In this document: positions 63,306 to 64,000 of the stretch, piece by piece | Layout of the letters: the number at the start of each line of letters is the position of its first letter | Position numbering within the stretch: the first letter of the stretch is position 1 | Source of the DNA: Verrucomicrobiaceae bacterium | GTDB taxonomy: Bacteria; Verrucomicrobiota; Verrucomicrobiia; Verrucomicrobiales; Verrucomicrobiaceae | Length of the DNA: 64,000 nucleotides | Direction of reading: 5' to 3' | Assembly: GCA_027484445.1 (NCBI GenBank) | Contig: JAIXSY010000024.1 | Location: 1-64,000, forward strand | Position numbers and translations under genes: made by a program | Notes under the pieces: generated by a model | What the model was told of the DNA's origin: nothing | The model's input: only the letters and a program-made list of their open reading frames with translations | Databases searched by the model: none

Positions 63306-63515
63306 GGGATGTGGTGTTTGCTGCGCCAGGCAAGATCGCCGGCACATGAACTCGTCGTTTGGCCAAACCCCAGTTCGACATTTCGGGCAAAAATTTTTAC
63401 GAAGCCTGAAAAAGGTCCCGTCACAGCCTCAATAGCCTCGCTTTCTGGAACTCTGTGGCGGCACTGGAATTTTTGGTGTCAGGCGTTCAACCTGAGCTTA
63501 GAAACAGAGCCGCCC

Positions 63516-63803
63516 ATGCCGAAAAAGAAGTCACCGAACAGCGTGCGCCTCCGCAACTCGACAGCGGAGTTCCTCACCTTTGCCTATCAAACCGGCGGCG
63601 ATGGCGTGGAAGTTCGGGTCGAAGAGGGCACGATCTGGCTGTCGCAGAAGAACATCGGGCTCCTCTTTGAGACCACTCCGGAGAACGTGCTGATGCATTT
63701 GAAAAACATCTTCGCCGAGGCCGAACTGACTGAGGCGGCAACTGCTAAGGATTTCTTAGCAACTGCCGCCAACGGCACACTTCCAGTCCACTACACGCCA
63801 TGA
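63516..63803 (+). CDS. short RhuM-like protein (N-terminal domain only)
   Basis: 95 residues matching the N-terminal part of virulence RhuM proteins (NSTAEFLTFAYQTGG, VEVRVEEGTIWLSQKNIGLLFETTPENVLMHLKNIFAEAEL). Normal RhuM is about 330 residues; the rest is missing and the end TAANGTLPVHYTP is atypical, so it is a truncated or single-domain version. The stop overlaps the KilA-N gene start (ATGA at 63800-63803). Confidence 0.72.
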   Translation: MPKKKSPNSVRLRNSTAEFLTFAYQTGGDGVEVRVEEGTIWLSQKNIGLLFETTPENVLMHLKNIFAEAELTEAATAKDFLATAANGTLPVHYTP

Positions 63804-64000
63804 GCAAAGCCAAGCGAAGCACCATCGAAGTCCTGGGCACCGCCATCGGAATCCTTGCACAGCCTGAGGGCGATTACATCTCACTCACCGACATGGTGCG
63901 GAACTTTGACGGTGCGGGAGCCCTCATCGAGCAGTGGCTCAAGAACAAGGATACCGTACTCTTCCTGGGTGTCTGGGAGCGCATCAACAATCCCGGTTTT
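63800..64000 (+). CDS. KilA-N domain protein, 3' end outside the window
   Basis: The ATG at 63800 opens MSKAKRSTIEVLGT; then DYISLTDMVRNFDGAGALIEQWLKNKDTVLFLGVWERINNPGF, a KilA-N DNA-binding domain common in phage and defence-linked proteins. It continues past the edge. Translationally coupled to the RhuM-like gene. Confidence 0.78.
   Translation, partial: MSKAKRSTIEVLGTAIGILAQPEGDYISLTDMVRNFDGAGALIEQWLKNKDTVLFLGVWERINNPGF

Noticed and set aside
1..64000. CRISPR array, tRNA or rRNA genes
   Set aside because: No regularly spaced repeats, cloverleaf-like sequences or rRNA segments were recognised; a covariance-model search was not possible.

Overview
The window looks like a chromosomal segment from a Verrucomicrobiota bacterium, probably Verrucomicrobiaceae and Prosthecobacter-like. 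The taxon is inferred from gene content, not from a marker gene. The pointers are a DUF1501 protein paired with a PSCyt1/DUF1549/DUF1553 protein, an ECF sigma factor beside a Ser/Thr kinase, several secreted esterases with HGGGW/F motifs, PQQ-like propellers, right-handed beta-helix proteins and large choice-of-anchor D surface proteins. No rRNA, tRNA, CRISPR array, transposase or integrase was recognised.

Layout. 1-3017: 3' part of a large repeat-rich surface protein. 3.1-6.8 kb: GYF/DUF898 membrane protein with an M48 protease, then an L,D-transpeptidase. 6.9-15.8 kb: CocE-type hydrolase with an EF-hand, a Shedu (SduA) defence nuclease, two paralogous esterases, a DinB-like protein, a pyruvyl-transferase-like protein and a beta-helix protein. 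15.8-18.1 kb: Tm-1-like/UPF0261 protein and ROK glucokinase. 18.2-25.0 kb: an island-like block (ECF sigma factor, mosaic kinase, broken PIN toxin-antitoxin pair, UPF0175 protein, 48-residue zinc-ribbon protein and partner). 25.0-30.1 kb: coaX, pseudokinase, miaA and two hydrolases. 30.1-34.1 kb: jetC and jetB of a Wadjet/MksBEF-type complex without jetA or jetD. 34.9-40.1 kb: a four-gene sugar-acid-type catabolic operon facing a GntR regulator across a repeated operator. 40.2-46.1 kb: cyclase-family protein, propeller protein, small membrane protein and two tandem sigma factors with C-terminal extensions. 46.1-48.4 kb: a restriction-modification cassette. 48.4-64.0 kb: beta-helix/propeller protein, possible polyvalent-protein kinase, SDR/IclR pair, DUF1501/PSD1 pair, AAA/DUF4143 ATPase, two-component system, ECF42-type sigma factor with YciI proteins, and at the edge a short RhuM-like gene overlapping a KilA-N gene.

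The most interesting signal is structural. Three cargo blocks appear to sit between duplicated pieces of their target. (1) A 33-bp piece of the coaX 3' end occurs at 18154-18186 and 25034-25066. The left copy reads on in frame to a stop that overlaps the glucokinase start, so an ancestral coaX-glk operon seems to have been split by about 6.9 kb. (2) The last 74 bp of the island kinase gene recur at 23134-23207, bracketing the toxin-antitoxin region. (3) A restriction-modification cassette (Dam-like methylase plus NotI-family endonuclease) sits inside one copy of a local 59-63-bp palindromic repeat, flanked by a 14-bp duplication. Removing the cassette restores a 59-bp element. Another copy of the same repeat lies in frame inside the PSD1 coding sequence. 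These patterns resemble the 'insertion with long target duplication' described for restriction-modification genes, and no recombinase is visible.
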